From positions 104,470 through 168,469 of the forward strand of contig NZ_JADDKQ010000020.1 in the NCBI RefSeq assembly GCF_016464425.1: a stretch of 64,000 nucleotides of DNA. Direction: 5' to 3'. Position numbers and translations under genes: made by a program. Positions 1 to 8,447 of the stretch are shown piece by piece. Source of the DNA: Actinotalea solisilvae. GTDB lineage: Bacteria > Actinomycetota > Actinomycetes > Actinomycetales > Cellulomonadaceae. The notes below the pieces were generated by a model, which saw nothing but the letters and a program-made list of their open reading frames with translations, made no database searches and was not told the DNA's origin. Each line of letters starts with the position of its first letter. Position 1 is the stretch's first letter.

Positions 1-1280
1 CCGCCGCGGCGGCGAGCACGACCGCCCAGACGGGCGCGACGGCGGCCAGCCCCGGGAGCGTCGCGACGGCGACCGCGCTCCAGACGACCGCCGCGACCAG
101 CGGCGCCGCACCCCGCGCGACCCGCACCTGCCGCGCCGAGAGCGGGAGCGACCGGTCGAGCGCCGGCACGAGCTCGCCGTGGCGCGCGCCCGCGGCCGCC
201 GAGCTCGCGGCCCAGAAGCCCGTGAGCAGCAGGACGGGGTAGAGGGCGATCCCCGTCCCCACCACCGGGGACCGCGCGGCGACGACGGCCACGAGCGCGA
301 GCACCGCGATCTGCACCAGCGCACGCGGCGACCTCGCGAGGAGGGTGAGGTCCGCGACGGCCACCGCGCTCCGCGGGCCGCGCGCCCGCAGCCGCCAGGA
401 GCGCCGTCGGTCGCGCGCCTCGACGCTGGTCAGCGCGCGGCCGAGCTCGCGCAGGTCGAGCGCGAGCACCGCCACCTGGGCGCGCTGGCCCAGCGACCCG
501 AGGCGGCGGAGCGTCGCGCCGTCGAGGCGCTCGACCCCGCGGTCGGCGAGCGCGGTGAGGCCCGCCGCCGCGACCAGGAGCGGCAGCCCGACCCAGGCGG
601 AGCGGTGGAGGTGCCAGCCCGGCCACCCGCCCGTGAGCACGAGCACCGCGAGCCCGATGACCGCCGCCGCGACGACGCCGTCGCCCACGCCCGCGAGCGC
701 GCGCTCGCGGCGTCGCAGGCCACGTGCGTCGGCCGGCCGCTGCTGGACGACGGCGGCGACGGCGCCCACGAGGGCCGCGGCGCCCCCGCCGAGCGCGGCC
801 CAGGCGAGCGCCGGGCCGACGGCCGGCGGCAGGCCCAGGGACAGCGCGGCGAGCGGTCCCGCGACGACGCCCGCGGCGAGCGCGATCGCGGGCCAGCGCA
901 GCACGGACGGCCGCAGCAGCCCGCGCCGGTCGACGGGCATCGGGAGCCACCACCCCGCGCCCCCGCCCCCGAGCGCCACGGGGCCCAGGCGGGTGCCGAG
1001 CGCGAGCACGCCGCCGCACAGCGCGACGAGCACGAGCACCGTGCCCGCCTCGCCGATCGGGACGGCGTCGGGCTGGGCGGCGGTCGCCGCCTCCTGGACC
1101 ACCGCGGCCGTGCCGTAGGCCGTCACCGCGAGCAGGACGACGCACGTGACGGCGTACCAGAGGTCCGAGACGACGTCGCCGAAGCCACGTCCGGTGCGGG
1201 CCCCCTCGATGTCCTCGGTGATCCGGCGGACGTGGCGGCCGGACGGGACGGCGCCGCGCACGAGCTCGGGCAGGGTCATG
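1..1280 (-). CDS. Multi-pass membrane protein, putative ABC exporter permease (3' end beyond window)
   Basis: The minus-strand reading frame from ATG at 1280 stays open to the window edge, giving 426 codons with the C-terminus missing. It begins MTLPELVRGAVPSGRHVRR, then shows many long hydrophobic stretches rich in Ala, Val, Leu and Gly, separated by short basic loops. No soluble domain or catalytic motif is visible. The ATPase gene ends 6 nt upstream of its start, so the two are very likely co-transcribed and form one exporter; this pairing is the best evidence for function. It resembles actinobacterial membrane proteins of the DUF6297 type, but that family call is from memory of the N-terminus. 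Substrate unknown. Confidence 0.7.
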
Positions 1281-1286
1281 CGCGCC

Positions 1287-1967
1287 TCACACCTCCGCCA
1301 TCGCGGCCACCGCCTGCGCGGCGCGGACGCGCCGGCAGCGGTCCTCGCCGACGAGGACGGCGTCGGCGCCGAGCGCGGTGAGCAGCACCGGGTCGTGCGT
1401 CGCGAGCAGCACGCCGGTGCCCTGGGCGGCCTCCTCGGCGAGCAGCCCCGCCAGGCGGTGGCGCATCGACGTGTCGAGCCGCGCCTCCGGCTCGTCGAGC
1501 ACGAGCAGTCGGCGCGGGCGCACGAACGCCGCCGCGAGGAGCAGCCGGCGCCGCTGGCCCGAGGACAGCGCCGTGGGGATCGCGTCCTGCTCGTCGGTCA
1601 TGCCGAAGACGTCGAGGACGGCGTCGACGGCCGTCGTCGTCGAGGTCACGCCGTGCCCCGCCGCGGTGAGGAGCAGGTGCTCGCGCGCGGTGAGGCCGGG
1701 GAACCACGCGTCGTCGTCGAGCACGGACGCGACGGCGGCGCGGAAGGCCGCGCGGCGCTCGTCGACCTCCTCGCCGAGCACGCGCAGCTCGCCGCCGAGC
1801 GGCTCGAGCAGCCCGAGGACGGCGCGCAGGATCGTGGACTTGCCGGTGCCGTTGGGGCCCACGAGGGCGAGCACCTCGCCCTCGCGCACGCGCAGGTCGA
1901 CGGGGGCGCAGACGGGGCGGTCGGTCCAGCCGACCTCGAGGCGGGTCGCGCGGACGAGATCGGTCAC
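1287..1967 (-). CDS. ABC transporter ATP-binding protein
   Basis: A 226-residue stand-alone nucleotide-binding subunit that would drive transport through the neighbouring membrane protein. It has a Walker A (LVGPNGTGKST), a signature region with LSSGQRRRL, a Walker B ending in VLDEPEA, and an H-loop in LLATHDP. The GTG start at 1967 is preferred because TAGGGT (1975-1980, minus strand) lies 7 nt upstream, which is the spacing of a leaderless transcript, and because the frame upstream of it is not protein-like. The signature begins LSSGQ rather than LSGGQ, which is common. Cargo cannot be told from sequence. Confidence 0.88.
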   Translation of the reverse strand: MTDLVRATRLEVGWTDRPVCAPVDLRVREGEVLALVGPNGTGKSTILRAVLGLLEPLGGELRVLGEEVDERRAAFRAAVASVLDDDAWFPGLTAREHLLLTAAGHGVTSTTTAVDAVLDVFGMTDEQDAIPTALSSGQRRRLLLAAAFVRPRRLLVLDEPEARLDTSMRHRLAGLLAEEAAQGTGVLLATHDPVLLTALGADAVLVGEDRCRRVRAAQAVAAMAEV

Positions 1968-2076
1968 GGCCACGACCCTAGGTCGTCCGACGGCGCGCGG
2001 GGTCGTCCGCGTGGACGACCCCGGTGGCCGGAGCTCCGCCGCGTGGGGGAGACTGGTCACGGCCCGAGGCGGGCCA

Positions 2077-2118
2077 CCGGACGAGCGGCACCGTACCCGG
2101 ACAGACACGACGGCGTCC
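2077..2118 (+). ncRNA. Guanidine-III riboswitch (ykkC-III)
   Basis: The leader of the downstream SMR gene carries CCGGACGAG, then CACCGTACCCGG, then ACGACGGCG. This is nearly the same order and spacing as the Thermobifida fusca guanidine-III aptamer as I remember it. The two CCGG segments can pair in the pseudoknot, and GGCACCGT can pair with ACGGCGTC with one A-C mismatch. The aptamer ends just before the GGGAGG ribosome-binding site (2120-2125), so control at translation initiation is the natural reading: guanidinium binding would change access to the site. The gene it precedes belongs to the family this riboswitch usually controls. Confidence 0.9.
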
Positions 2119-2130
2119 TGGGAGGCAGCC

Positions 2131-2451
2131 GTGCACTGGATCGTCCTCATCCTGTCGGGAGTGCTCGAGGCGGTGTGGGCCACGGCCCTCGGCCGCTCGG
2201 AGGGCTTCTCGCGACCCGGCCCGACCGTCGTCTTCGCGGTCGCGCTCCTCATGAGCATGGGCGGGCTCGCCTACGCGATGACCGCGCTGCCGGTGGGGAC
2301 CTCGTACGCGGTGTGGGTCGCGATCGGGGCCGGCCTCACGGTGGTCTACGCGATGGCGACCGGGACCGAGCCGGCCTCCCTCCTGCGGGTGCTGCTCATC
2401 GTGGGGCTGATCGGGTGCGTCGTCGGGCTCAAGGTCACCTCGGGTCACTGA
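2131..2451 (+). CDS. gdx: SMR-family guanidinium exporter (Gdx/SugE type)
   Basis: A 106-residue four-helix small multidrug resistance protein, the normal length for SugE/Gdx. The conserved membrane glutamate is in SGVLEAVWATAL, and helix 3 carries ALPVGTSYAVWVAIGAG. Family members work as dual-topology dimers that exchange guanidinium for protons; some are annotated as quaternary-ammonium exporters. The GTG start at 2131 sits five nucleotides after GGGAGG. The guanidine-III riboswitch directly upstream (2077-2118) makes guanidinium the likely substrate rather than quaternary ammonium compounds. It is a single gene with no second SMR subunit next to it, consistent with a homodimer. Confidence 0.93.
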   Translation: MHWIVLILSGVLEAVWATALGRSEGFSRPGPTVVFAVALLMSMGGLAYAMTALPVGTSYAVWVAIGAGLTVVYAMATGTEPASLLRVLLIVGLIGCVVGLKVTSGH

Positions 2452-2577
2452 GCGGGTCGCCGAGCCGCCGGGTGGCCCGATCGGGCCATCCGGGAGATGG
2501 CCGGTCCGCGCGACGCGCGGCGGCGTCGTCCGGCGGTGCGATGGGATCCCATCCCGCTCACGGCCGGAGTGACCACC

Positions 2578-3363
2578 ATGACCACGACGACGACCGCCGG
2601 CACCACCGGCACGGCGACCACGCCCGCGACCACCGCAGCGACCACACCCGTGACCACGCCCACGACGACGACCGGCCGCGCCCACCCGCGGTCCGCCACC
2701 CTGCGAGCGCGCCTCGGCGCGACGGTCTACGACCCGTTCCTCGCCCGCGGCGAGCGGCTCGGCTTGGAGCGGCGGCGCATCGCGCTCCTCGCGGGGGCCC
2801 GCGGCCGCGTCCTGGAGATCGGGACGGGCACCGGCCTCAACCTCGCCCACTACCCCGCGGACGTCGAGGAGCTCGTCCTCACGGAGCCGGTGGCGCCCAT
2901 GGCGGACCGCGCACGCGCCCGGCTCGCCGCCTCGGGGCGGGCGGCCGAGGTGCTGGCGGCCCCGGCGGAGGACCTGCCCGTCGCCACGGCGTCCGTCGAC
3001 ACGGTGGTGTCGACGCTGGTCCTGTGCACGGTGCGCGACGTCGAGTCCGCGCTGTCGGAGGTCGCGCGCGTGCTCCGGCCGGGCGGGCGACTCCTCTTCG
3101 TCGAGCACGTGCACGCCGCGGGGACCGCGCTCGGCCGGTGGCAGACCCGCCTCGCCGGGCCCTGGGCGGGGTGCGCCGGGGGTTGCCGCTGCGACCGCGA
3201 CCTGCTCGCCGCGATCACCGCGCGGTTCGAGGTCCGCACGCTGCACCGGGCGGAGTGGACGGGCATGCCGGGGATCGTCCGGCCGCTCGTGGTCGGGACG
3301 GCGACGCCGTCGCGGGCGGCGACCCACGGTGCGTGGGAGCACCACGTGACCCGTCGCACCTGA
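2578..3363 (+). CDS. Class I SAM-dependent methyltransferase with Thr-rich N-terminus
   Basis: A 261-residue protein whose residues from about 45 form a Rossmann-type methyltransferase domain. The SAM-binding motif I is VLEIGTGTGLN, the acidic strand-2 end is TEP, and the post-motif region VLRPGGRLLFVEHVH is typical of Methyltransf_11/25 proteins. Substrate unknown. The first 35 residues are almost all Thr, Ala, Pro and Gly, encoded by runs of ACC/ACG. ATG at 2578 follows GGAG at about 2565, which supports including this tail, but translation could start elsewhere. A Cys pair in the C-terminal part (GWAGCAGGCRC) might bind a metal; this is speculative. Confidence 0.83.
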   Translation: MTTTTTAGTTGTATTPATTAATTPVTTPTTTTGRAHPRSATLRARLGATVYDPFLARGERLGLERRRIALLAGARGRVLEIGTGTGLNLAHYPADVEELVLTEPVAPMADRARARLAASGRAAEVLAAPAEDLPVATASVDTVVSTLVLCTVRDVESALSEVARVLRPGGRLLFVEHVHAAGTALGRWQTRLAGPWAGCAGGCRCDRDLLAAITARFEVRTLHRAEWTGMPGIVRPLVVGTATPSRAATHGAWEHHVTRRT

Positions 3364-3432
3364 CCGGGGGGACGGACGCGGTCGAGCAGGGGACGCGTGC
3401 CCCCGCGTGGCGCGCCTCGCTAGGGTCGAGGC

Positions 3433-4488
3433 GTGCGCGGCGACGAGCAGCGGGTGCACCACGCCGACGTGGGCGGCCGCTCCGTGGCCTGGGCCGCGAC
3501 CGGCTCCGGGCCGCCGCTCGTCGTGGCCGGCTGGTGGTCGAGCCACCTCGCGGTCGACTGGCGGGACGCGCGGTTCCGGCGGTTCGTGACCCGCCTCGGG
3601 GAGCACGCGCGTGTGGTGCGCTACGACCGCCCGGGGACCGGGCTCTCCGCCCGCGACGGGCCGCCGCCGGCGTCGTTCGCCGAGGAGGTCGCGGTGCTCA
3701 CCGGGCTGGTGGGCGCGCTCGGCCTCGACGAGGTCGCGATGCTCGGTGCCAGCTCGGGTGCGGGCGTCGCGGCCGGCGCGGCGGCCGAGCTCTCGGTGCG
3801 GCGACCGCGGGTCACCCACCTCGTCCTCTACGGCGGGTACGCGCGCGGCACCGACGTCGCGTCCGATGCGGCGCGCGCGGCGATGCTCGACGTCGTCCGC
3901 GGCCACTGGGGGCTGGGGTCGCGCGTGCTCGCCGACGTCTTCATGCCGAGCGCGAGCGCGGCCGAGCGGGACCGCTTCGCGCGGTCGCAGCGCACGCTCG
4001 GGACACCCGAGGAGGCGGCCGCCCAGCTGCGGCACGCGTACGCCCTCGACGCGCGCGCGGTGCTGCCCGCCCTCGGCGCGGTCCCCACCCTGGTGCTCCA
4101 CCGTCGCGGCGACCGGGCGATCCCGTTCGCGCTCGGCGAGGACCTCGCCGCCCGGGTCCCCAACGCCCGGCTCGTCGCGCTCGCGGGCGAGGACCACCTC
4201 CCGTGGCTCGGCGACGCGACGGCGGTGGTCGACGCGACGGTCGCTCACCTCGAGGGGCGGGCGGCCCGTCCGACGTCGTCGCCGGGCCGGTCCGACCGCG
4301 CGCTGACGCCACGCGAGCTCGAGGTGCTCCGGCTCGTCGCCGCCGGTCTCACGGATGCCGAGATCGCCCGCGAGCTCGTGCTCAGCCCGCACACGGTGCA
4401 CCGGCACGTCGCCAACGTGCGCACGAAGCTCGGCGTCACGTCGCGGGCCGCTGCGGCCGCGTGGGCAGCGCGGCACGCCGGCCTCTGA
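3433..4488 (+). CDS. Alpha/beta hydrolase fused to a LuxR-type DNA-binding domain
   Basis: A 351-residue two-domain protein. Residues 1-275 form an alpha/beta-hydrolase fold with a GASSGAG nucleophile elbow, an acid candidate in HRRGDRA and a catalytic His in GEDHLPW. Residues about 288-351 form a GerE/LuxR helix-turn-helix ([15 protein letters not shown], then [18 protein letters not shown]). The probable role is a transcription regulator whose hydrolase-like domain senses or turns over a small ligand. GTG at 3433 lies 6 nt after TAGGGT (3421-3426), so the mRNA is probably leaderless. No target genes are obvious. It converges on the flippase-like gene, with a hairpin between them. Confidence 0.88.
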   Translation: MRGDEQRVHHADVGGRSVAWAATGSGPPLVVAGWWSSHLAVDWRDARFRRFVTRLGEHARVVRYDRPGTGLSARDGPPPASFAEEVAVLTGLVGALGLDEVAMLGASSGAGVAAGAAAELSVRRPRVTHLVLYGGYARGTDVASDAARAAMLDVVRGHWGLGSRVLADVFMPSASAAERDRFARSQRTLGTPEEAAAQLRHAYALDARAVLPALGAVPTLVLHRRGDRAIPFALGEDLAARVPNARLVALAGEDHLPWLGDATAVVDATVAHLEGRAARPTSSPGRSDRALTPRELEVLRLVAAGLTDAEIARELVLSPHTVHRHVANVRTKLGVTSRAAAAAWAARHAGL

Positions 4489-4493
4489 CGTCC

Positions 4494-4519
4494 GCCGGGC
4501 CGGAGCCCGCCGGTCCGGC
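4494..4519. terminator. Hairpin between convergent genes
   Basis: GCCGGGCCGG and CCGGTCCGGC form a ten-pair stem with one G-U pair and a 6-nt loop. It lies between the stop of the LuxR fusion (4488) and the stop of the flippase-like gene (4528). There is no T-tract, so it is a probable bidirectional terminator by position and fold only. Confidence 0.55.
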
Positions 4520-4527
4520 GACGTGCG

Positions 4528-7257
4528 TCAGAGCTCGCCCGTGCGCTGCAGCGTGCGCATCGCGAGCCAGCCGAACGGGATGCGCGCCCAGTAGGTCAGC
4601 GCGCGGAAGAGCACGACGACCGACGCGGCGATGGCGCCCGGCACGCCGCCGTTGATGAGGCCGATGGTGAGCGCCGACTCGATCGCGCCGAGGCCGCCGG
4701 GCGTGGGCACGAGCGCGCCGGCCGTGTTGCCGAGCAGGTAGATGAGCGCGAGGTCGATGAGCGGCAGCGCCTCGCCGAACGCGGCGAGGCTGGCCTGGAA
4801 CGCGCCGAGGTAGCCGACGGTCATGATGAGGTTGCCGACGATCGCGACGGCGAACCGCTTGGGCTGGCCGAGCAGCTGGACGAGGCGCGGCCACGTCTGG
4901 CGCCACAGCGGCAGCGTCTTGGACGCGACCCAGCGCCGCAGCGCCGGGACGAGCATCGCCGCCGCGAGGGCCGCCGCGACGATCGCCACCGACACGAGGA
5001 CCGTGCGCGACGGCAGCTGCATGGGCTTGCCGGACGCGAGCGAGAGCACGAGCAGCAGGAGCAGCGTGGTGATGAACTGCGACACCTGCACGAGCCCGAC
5101 GGACGCGACCGCGAGCGTGTTCGAGACGCCGCGTCGCGTGAGCATCCGCAGGTTGAGCGCCGCGGGCCCCACGCCGGCGGGCGCGACGAGCGCGACGAAC
5201 GAGCCCGCGACCTGGACGAGCGTCGCCCGCCACAGCGGCAGCTTGACCGGCGCGAACGCGACGAGCGCCATGGCCGACCCGAGGAAGGTCGCCATGCCCA
5301 TGCCGAAGGCGACGGCCGCGTACCAGGGCTCGGCGTCGACGAGGGCCGCGGAGATCTCGGCGAAGTTGAGGCGCGTGATGACGAGCACCGCGGCCGCGAT
5401 CCCGAGCACGAGCGTGAGGACGGTGCGCGCGCCGAACCGGATGAGGCGCTGCGGCTCGACGTCGGCCTCGGGCAGCTGCGCGAGCAGCGCCTCGCGCACC
5501 TCCGCGAGGACGCCCTTGCGCTCGCGGGCCTCCTCGCGCGTCGTGCGCGGCATCGCGATGGTCTGCAGCAGCGGGCCGATGGCGACGAGGTCCTCGTCGG
5601 TGAAGACGCGCGCCGCCGACCCGACCGCACGCTCGGCGCCGACCCGCAGCGCGAGCAGGGCGAGCATCTGGGCGAGGTCCATGCGGCGCGCGAGGTCGGA
5701 CGACGCGACGTCGCCCGACTCCCAGCCGGTGAGCAGCACGACGGGCCCGGCCGCCTCGACCGGCGCGGGCGTGCCGTCGGGCGCGGGCGGCGACGGCGGC
5801 ACGAAGGGGGGCTCGAGGTCCACGAGGACGGCGTCGGACGTGAGCGCGCGGTGCGCGAGGCCCGCCTGGTGGGCGATGCGGAGCTGGTCCCAGACGGCGT
5901 CGAGCACCTCGTCGCTCAGCGCCTCGGGCGGCAGGTCGCGCAGGGGCACGGCGCCGTACGCGTGCTGCTGGACGAGCAGCATCGAGTCCTCGGCCTCGGC
6001 GAGCGCGAGGAGCCGCGGCGTCCGCACCCCCGCGGACCACGCGGCGTGCGCGAGCAGCGCGGCGCGCTCGGCCGCCTGGCGCAGGGAGACGACGGCGCGC
6101 CCGTCCAGCCCGCGCAGGCGCAGGGAGCGCCAGAACCGCACGAGGATGCCGACCACCTGGCGGTCGCCGTCGAGCACGACGACGTCCAGGCGCTCGCCGT
6201 CGTCGGTGGTCATCGCGTAGACGCGGTTGTCGCTGTGCCGCGTGATCGCGACGGCCGCGAGGTCGGCGGGCTCGCCGTCGGTCGCGTGGGGGGGCGACGC
6301 CGACGACGGCGCCGTCGCGGAGGACGGCGGGACGGCGCCCGCGTCCGTCGTCCCGGCGGTGGCACCGCTCCCGTCCGCGCGCGGCGCGGCGACGACCGGC
6401 TCGGCGCGGGGCGTCGTCGCGGCCGGGTCGTCGTCGGTCAGGTCGCCGACGCGCACGAGGCACACGGGCTCGAACCCCGCGCGCCGGATCCCCGCGACCA
6501 GCGAGTCGCCGTACGCGCGCTCGCTCTGGACGCCCGACGCGTACCGGACGCCGAGCCCGACGAGGCGGCCGAGCAGCACCGTCATGAGGGCCGCGGGCAG
6601 CGTGAGGACGCCGCTGATGAGCGCGACGCCGAGGGCCAGCCACACGAGGTTCCACGAGAGCCCGACGGTCCGACGGCGGTTGCGCGCACCCGCGACGGTC
6701 AGCAGGGCCGCGGTCGCGCTGAGGGCCGGCGGGATGATGACCTCGCGCACGCCGTTGGTCCAGACGCTGAACGACGACCGCAGCACGGGCACGCCGAAGC
6801 GCGTGATGATCCACGCCGCGAGCAGCGCGGCGCCGAAGGTGAGGATCGCGGCCACGACCGCCTCGACCGCGTGGCGCAGGAGGCGACGGAGCACGAGCTC
6901 GGCGAGCACGGCGAGCGGCACGAGCACCGTGATGAGGCCCTCGATCACGGCGACCGGCACGATGAGCAGGCGCTGGATGACCGTCTCGAAGTCCTGGACG
7001 TCCTCGGTCACGCCGGTCGTGGTGCCGCGCGCGTAGATGCCGATGACCACCACGAGCGCGATCCCGAGCGCCGAGAGCACGACGCCGACGAGGTCCGCCG
7101 GGTGGTGCACGCGCGCGGCGGGCGTGTCGACGATGTGGACCTCGCGGGCCTCGTGGGCCGCCGCGGGCGCGCCCGTGCCGCCGACCCCGGGCCCCGGGAC
7201 CGGCCGCGCCCCCTCTCCACCGGGGGCGGTGAGGCCCTCAGGTGGCGCACTCGACAT
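4528..7257 (-). CDS. Large flippase-like membrane protein with a degenerate kinase-like domain
   Basis: A 909-residue protein. Residues about 55-250 hold an N-terminal block of hydrophobic helices. Residues about 330-560 resemble a protein or aminoglycoside kinase fold (LVQQHAYGAVPLRDL; AHRALTSDAVLVDLEPP in the catalytic-loop position). The HRD and DFG motifs are not intact, so catalysis is doubtful. Residues about 600-900 match the lysylphosphatidylglycerol-synthase transmembrane/flippase-like family (VAPAGVGPAALNLRML; NTAGALVPTPGGLGAIESAL). Such proteins are thought to move lipids or polyprenyl-linked sugars across the membrane. ATG at 7257 has TAGACT 7 nt upstream, suggesting a leaderless transcript. 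Confidence 0.85.
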   Translation of the reverse strand: MSSAPPEGLTAPGGEGARPVPGPGVGGTGAPAAAHEAREVHIVDTPAARVHHPADLVGVVLSALGIALVVVIGIYARGTTTGVTEDVQDFETVIQRLLIVPVAVIEGLITVLVPLAVLAELVLRRLLRHAVEAVVAAILTFGAALLAAWIITRFGVPVLRSSFSVWTNGVREVIIPPALSATAALLTVAGARNRRRTVGLSWNLVWLALGVALISGVLTLPAALMTVLLGRLVGLGVRYASGVQSERAYGDSLVAGIRRAGFEPVCLVRVGDLTDDDPAATTPRAEPVVAAPRADGSGATAGTTDAGAVPPSSATAPSSASPPHATDGEPADLAAVAITRHSDNRVYAMTTDDGERLDVVVLDGDRQVVGILVRFWRSLRLRGLDGRAVVSLRQAAERAALLAHAAWSAGVRTPRLLALAEAEDSMLLVQQHAYGAVPLRDLPPEALSDEVLDAVWDQLRIAHQAGLAHRALTSDAVLVDLEPPFVPPSPPAPDGTPAPVEAAGPVVLLTGWESGDVASSDLARRMDLAQMLALLALRVGAERAVGSAARVFTDEDLVAIGPLLQTIAMPRTTREEARERKGVLAEVREALLAQLPEADVEPQRLIRFGARTVLTLVLGIAAAVLVITRLNFAEISAALVDAEPWYAAVAFGMGMATFLGSAMALVAFAPVKLPLWRATLVQVAGSFVALVAPAGVGPAALNLRMLTRRGVSNTLAVASVGLVQVSQFITTLLLLLVLSLASGKPMQLPSRTVLVSVAIVAAALAAAMLVPALRRWVASKTLPLWRQTWPRLVQLLGQPKRFAVAIVGNLIMTVGYLGAFQASLAAFGEALPLIDLALIYLLGNTAGALVPTPGGLGAIESALTIGLINGGVPGAIAASVVVLFRALTYWARIPFGWLAMRTLQRTGEL

Positions 7258-7338
7258 GGTCGCGAGTCTAGGGCGGGCGGTTCGTCCCGTCGGGGAGGCC
7301 GGTCCGGCGGGCCCGGCACCCCCGCGGCCGTCATCCAC

Positions 7339-7374
7339 GGTTGACAACGCGGGGTCTGTCAACCACGATTGACA
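7339..7374. promoter_or_regulatory. Operator/promoter with three TTGACA elements
   Basis: GGTTGACA at 7339-7346 and TGTCAACC at 7357-7364 are a perfect 8-bp inverted repeat with a 10-nt gap. GATTGACA follows at 7367-7374. TTGACA equals the consensus -35, so this is either a promoter with an embedded operator or a repressor site. It sits between the divergent flippase-like gene and the small HTH gene 31 nt downstream, which could be autoregulated. The regulator is not identified. Confidence 0.6.
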
Positions 7375-7404
7375 CACCTCCGGAGGCGTCAGCGAAGGAA
7401 CTCG

Positions 7405-7632
7405 ATGAAGGACGACACCATGAGCAGTCTCGTGGCCCAGGCCGAGGGGGAGGACCCCATCTCGGCGCTCGCGGCCCTGCGCGCCCTGCGCACGGAGGTC
7501 GAGCGGCAGGAGGCCGTCCTCGTGCGGCGCGCCCGCAACCGCGGCGCGTCCTGGGCGGCGATCGCGACGGTGCTCGGCGTCACGCGCCAGGCGGTCCACA
7601 AGAAGCACGGCGCCGGCTGGCGCAAGGCCTGA
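7405..7632 (+). CDS. Small helix-turn-helix protein
   Basis: A 75-residue protein. Residues about 15-40 are a charged helix (ALRALRTEVERQEAVLVRRA), and residues 45-70 form a helix-turn-helix (RGASWAAIATVLGVTRQAVH followed by KKHG). It is the size and form of small actinobacterial HTH proteins often found beside Clp-N-domain genes, but no Clp-N gene is here. ATG at 7405 is chosen because AAGGA lies at 7395-7399; an internal ATG at 7420 is an alternative. The inverted repeat upstream may be its own operator. It probably binds DNA; targets unknown. Confidence 0.8.
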   Translation: MKDDTMSSLVAQAEGEDPISALAALRALRTEVERQEAVLVRRARNRGASWAAIATVLGVTRQAVHKKHGAGWRKA

Positions 7633-7672
7633 CGCGGGCGTCGGGCCCCGAACGTCGTGGGACCCGCGCCGC

Positions 7673-8140
7673 TCACCAGTCCCAGCGCGGGACCTCCTGG
7701 CACGGGTGGAGGTCCGCCTCCGCGACCGCGTGCGAGTTCTGCGCCGCGACCTCGGTGCCGAACTCGAGGTACTCGAGCAGGGCGGTGCGCGTGCGCGCGT
7801 CCGCGGGCCAGGCGACGTCGTCGGCGGCGGCGAGGAAGAGCTCGACGAACCGTGCGCGCTGCGCCTCGGTGATCCGGAGCCCGCGGTGGTGATCGAGCAG
7901 CGCCGCGAAGCCGCCGAGCCGGTCCGTGTAGGTGCGCGGGCCGCCGAACACCTCCGCGAGGAACGCCGTCAGGTGGGGCACGTGGTCGGCGTGACCCGCG
8001 CCGAACAGCGGCTGCAGCAGGGGGTCGGCGAGGACCGTCGGGTACCAGGCCTCGACGAGCCGGCGCATGCCCGGCTCCCCGCCGACGTGCTCGTAGAGCG
8101 TGGTGGCGTCCTCGCGGGTCGCCGGGGTGGTCGCACTCAT
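7673..8140 (-). CDS. glbO: Group II truncated haemoglobin
   Basis: A 155-residue globin of the trHbO class, which binds oxygen and related ligands and is often linked to oxidative or nitrosative stress. It begins its fold at TTLYEHVGGEPGMRRLVEAW with a Tyr suitable for position B10 and ADPLLQPLFG. The proximal-His region is ALLDHHRGLRIT, and the C-terminal helix contains LEYLEFGTEVAAQNSH. ATG at 8140. It is divergent from the nitrite reductase operon. A role in handling reactive nitrogen made there is plausible but is only inferred from position. Confidence 0.88.
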   Translation of the reverse strand: MSATTPATREDATTLYEHVGGEPGMRRLVEAWYPTVLADPLLQPLFGAGHADHVPHLTAFLAEVFGGPRTYTDRLGGFAALLDHHRGLRITEAQRARFVELFLAAADDVAWPADARTRTALLEYLEFGTEVAAQNSHAVAEADLHPCQEVPRWDW

Positions 8141-8277
8141 GGGCGCCTCCTGGGTCGCGGCCCAGCGTCACACCGCCCGACGCCGGCGGGCAACGCCCCG
8201 CCGTACGCCCGCAGCGGACACGCGCCACGGGTCTCACACACGCCCGGCCGACCGTGTGCGCAGACCGTTCCACAGGG

Positions 8278-8320
8278 GTAACCGGCGCACGCCGCCGGTG
8301 AAACACGGCCTTCCTAGCGT
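8278..8320 (+). promoter_or_regulatory. nirB: Possible distal promoter with weak GlnR-like half sites
   Basis: GTAAC at 8278-8282 and GAAAC at 8300-8304 are spaced 22 nt apart, two turns of the GlnR site period, and TAGCGT at 8315-8320 is a plausible -10. The middle box is absent. The 8141-8520 interval otherwise holds only this, the stronger box at 8410-8447 and nothing gene-like. Confidence 0.3.
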
Positions 8321-8409
8321 CGACGGCAGGCCCGGGGGTGCACCCGTCCCCGGCCAGCCGCTCCCCGGAAGGCCTCGCGATGGACGACTCGACGGACGCG
8401 CTCGACGGC

Positions 8410-8447
8410 GTGACACAGCCGAAACACCCCGGCACCTCCGGGGAAAC
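8410..8447 (+). promoter_or_regulatory. GlnR-type nitrogen-control box upstream of nirB
   Basis: GTGAC-N6-GAAAC-N6-GCACC-N6-GAAAC fits the four-box actinobacterial GlnR arrangement (gTnAC-n6-GaAAC, twice). Boxes 1, 2 and 4 match; box 3 is weak. TACCGT at about 8458-8463 could be the -10. That would place transcription start between the box and the GTG at 8521 and argues against using the ATGs at 8338 or 8380. Control of nirBD by GlnR is well known in actinobacteria. Confidence 0.7.

Noticed and set aside
179..1381. Long plus-strand frames across the left-edge region
   Set aside because: They are Arg/Pro/Ala-rich with no fold pattern and lie opposite the membrane protein and ATPase, whose frames show clear helices and Walker motifs.
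1146..4655. 1169-codon plus-strand frame spanning several genes
   Set aside because: It covers the ABC ATPase antisense, gdx, the methyltransferase and the LuxR fusion in the wrong frame; high GC makes long stop-free shadows common.
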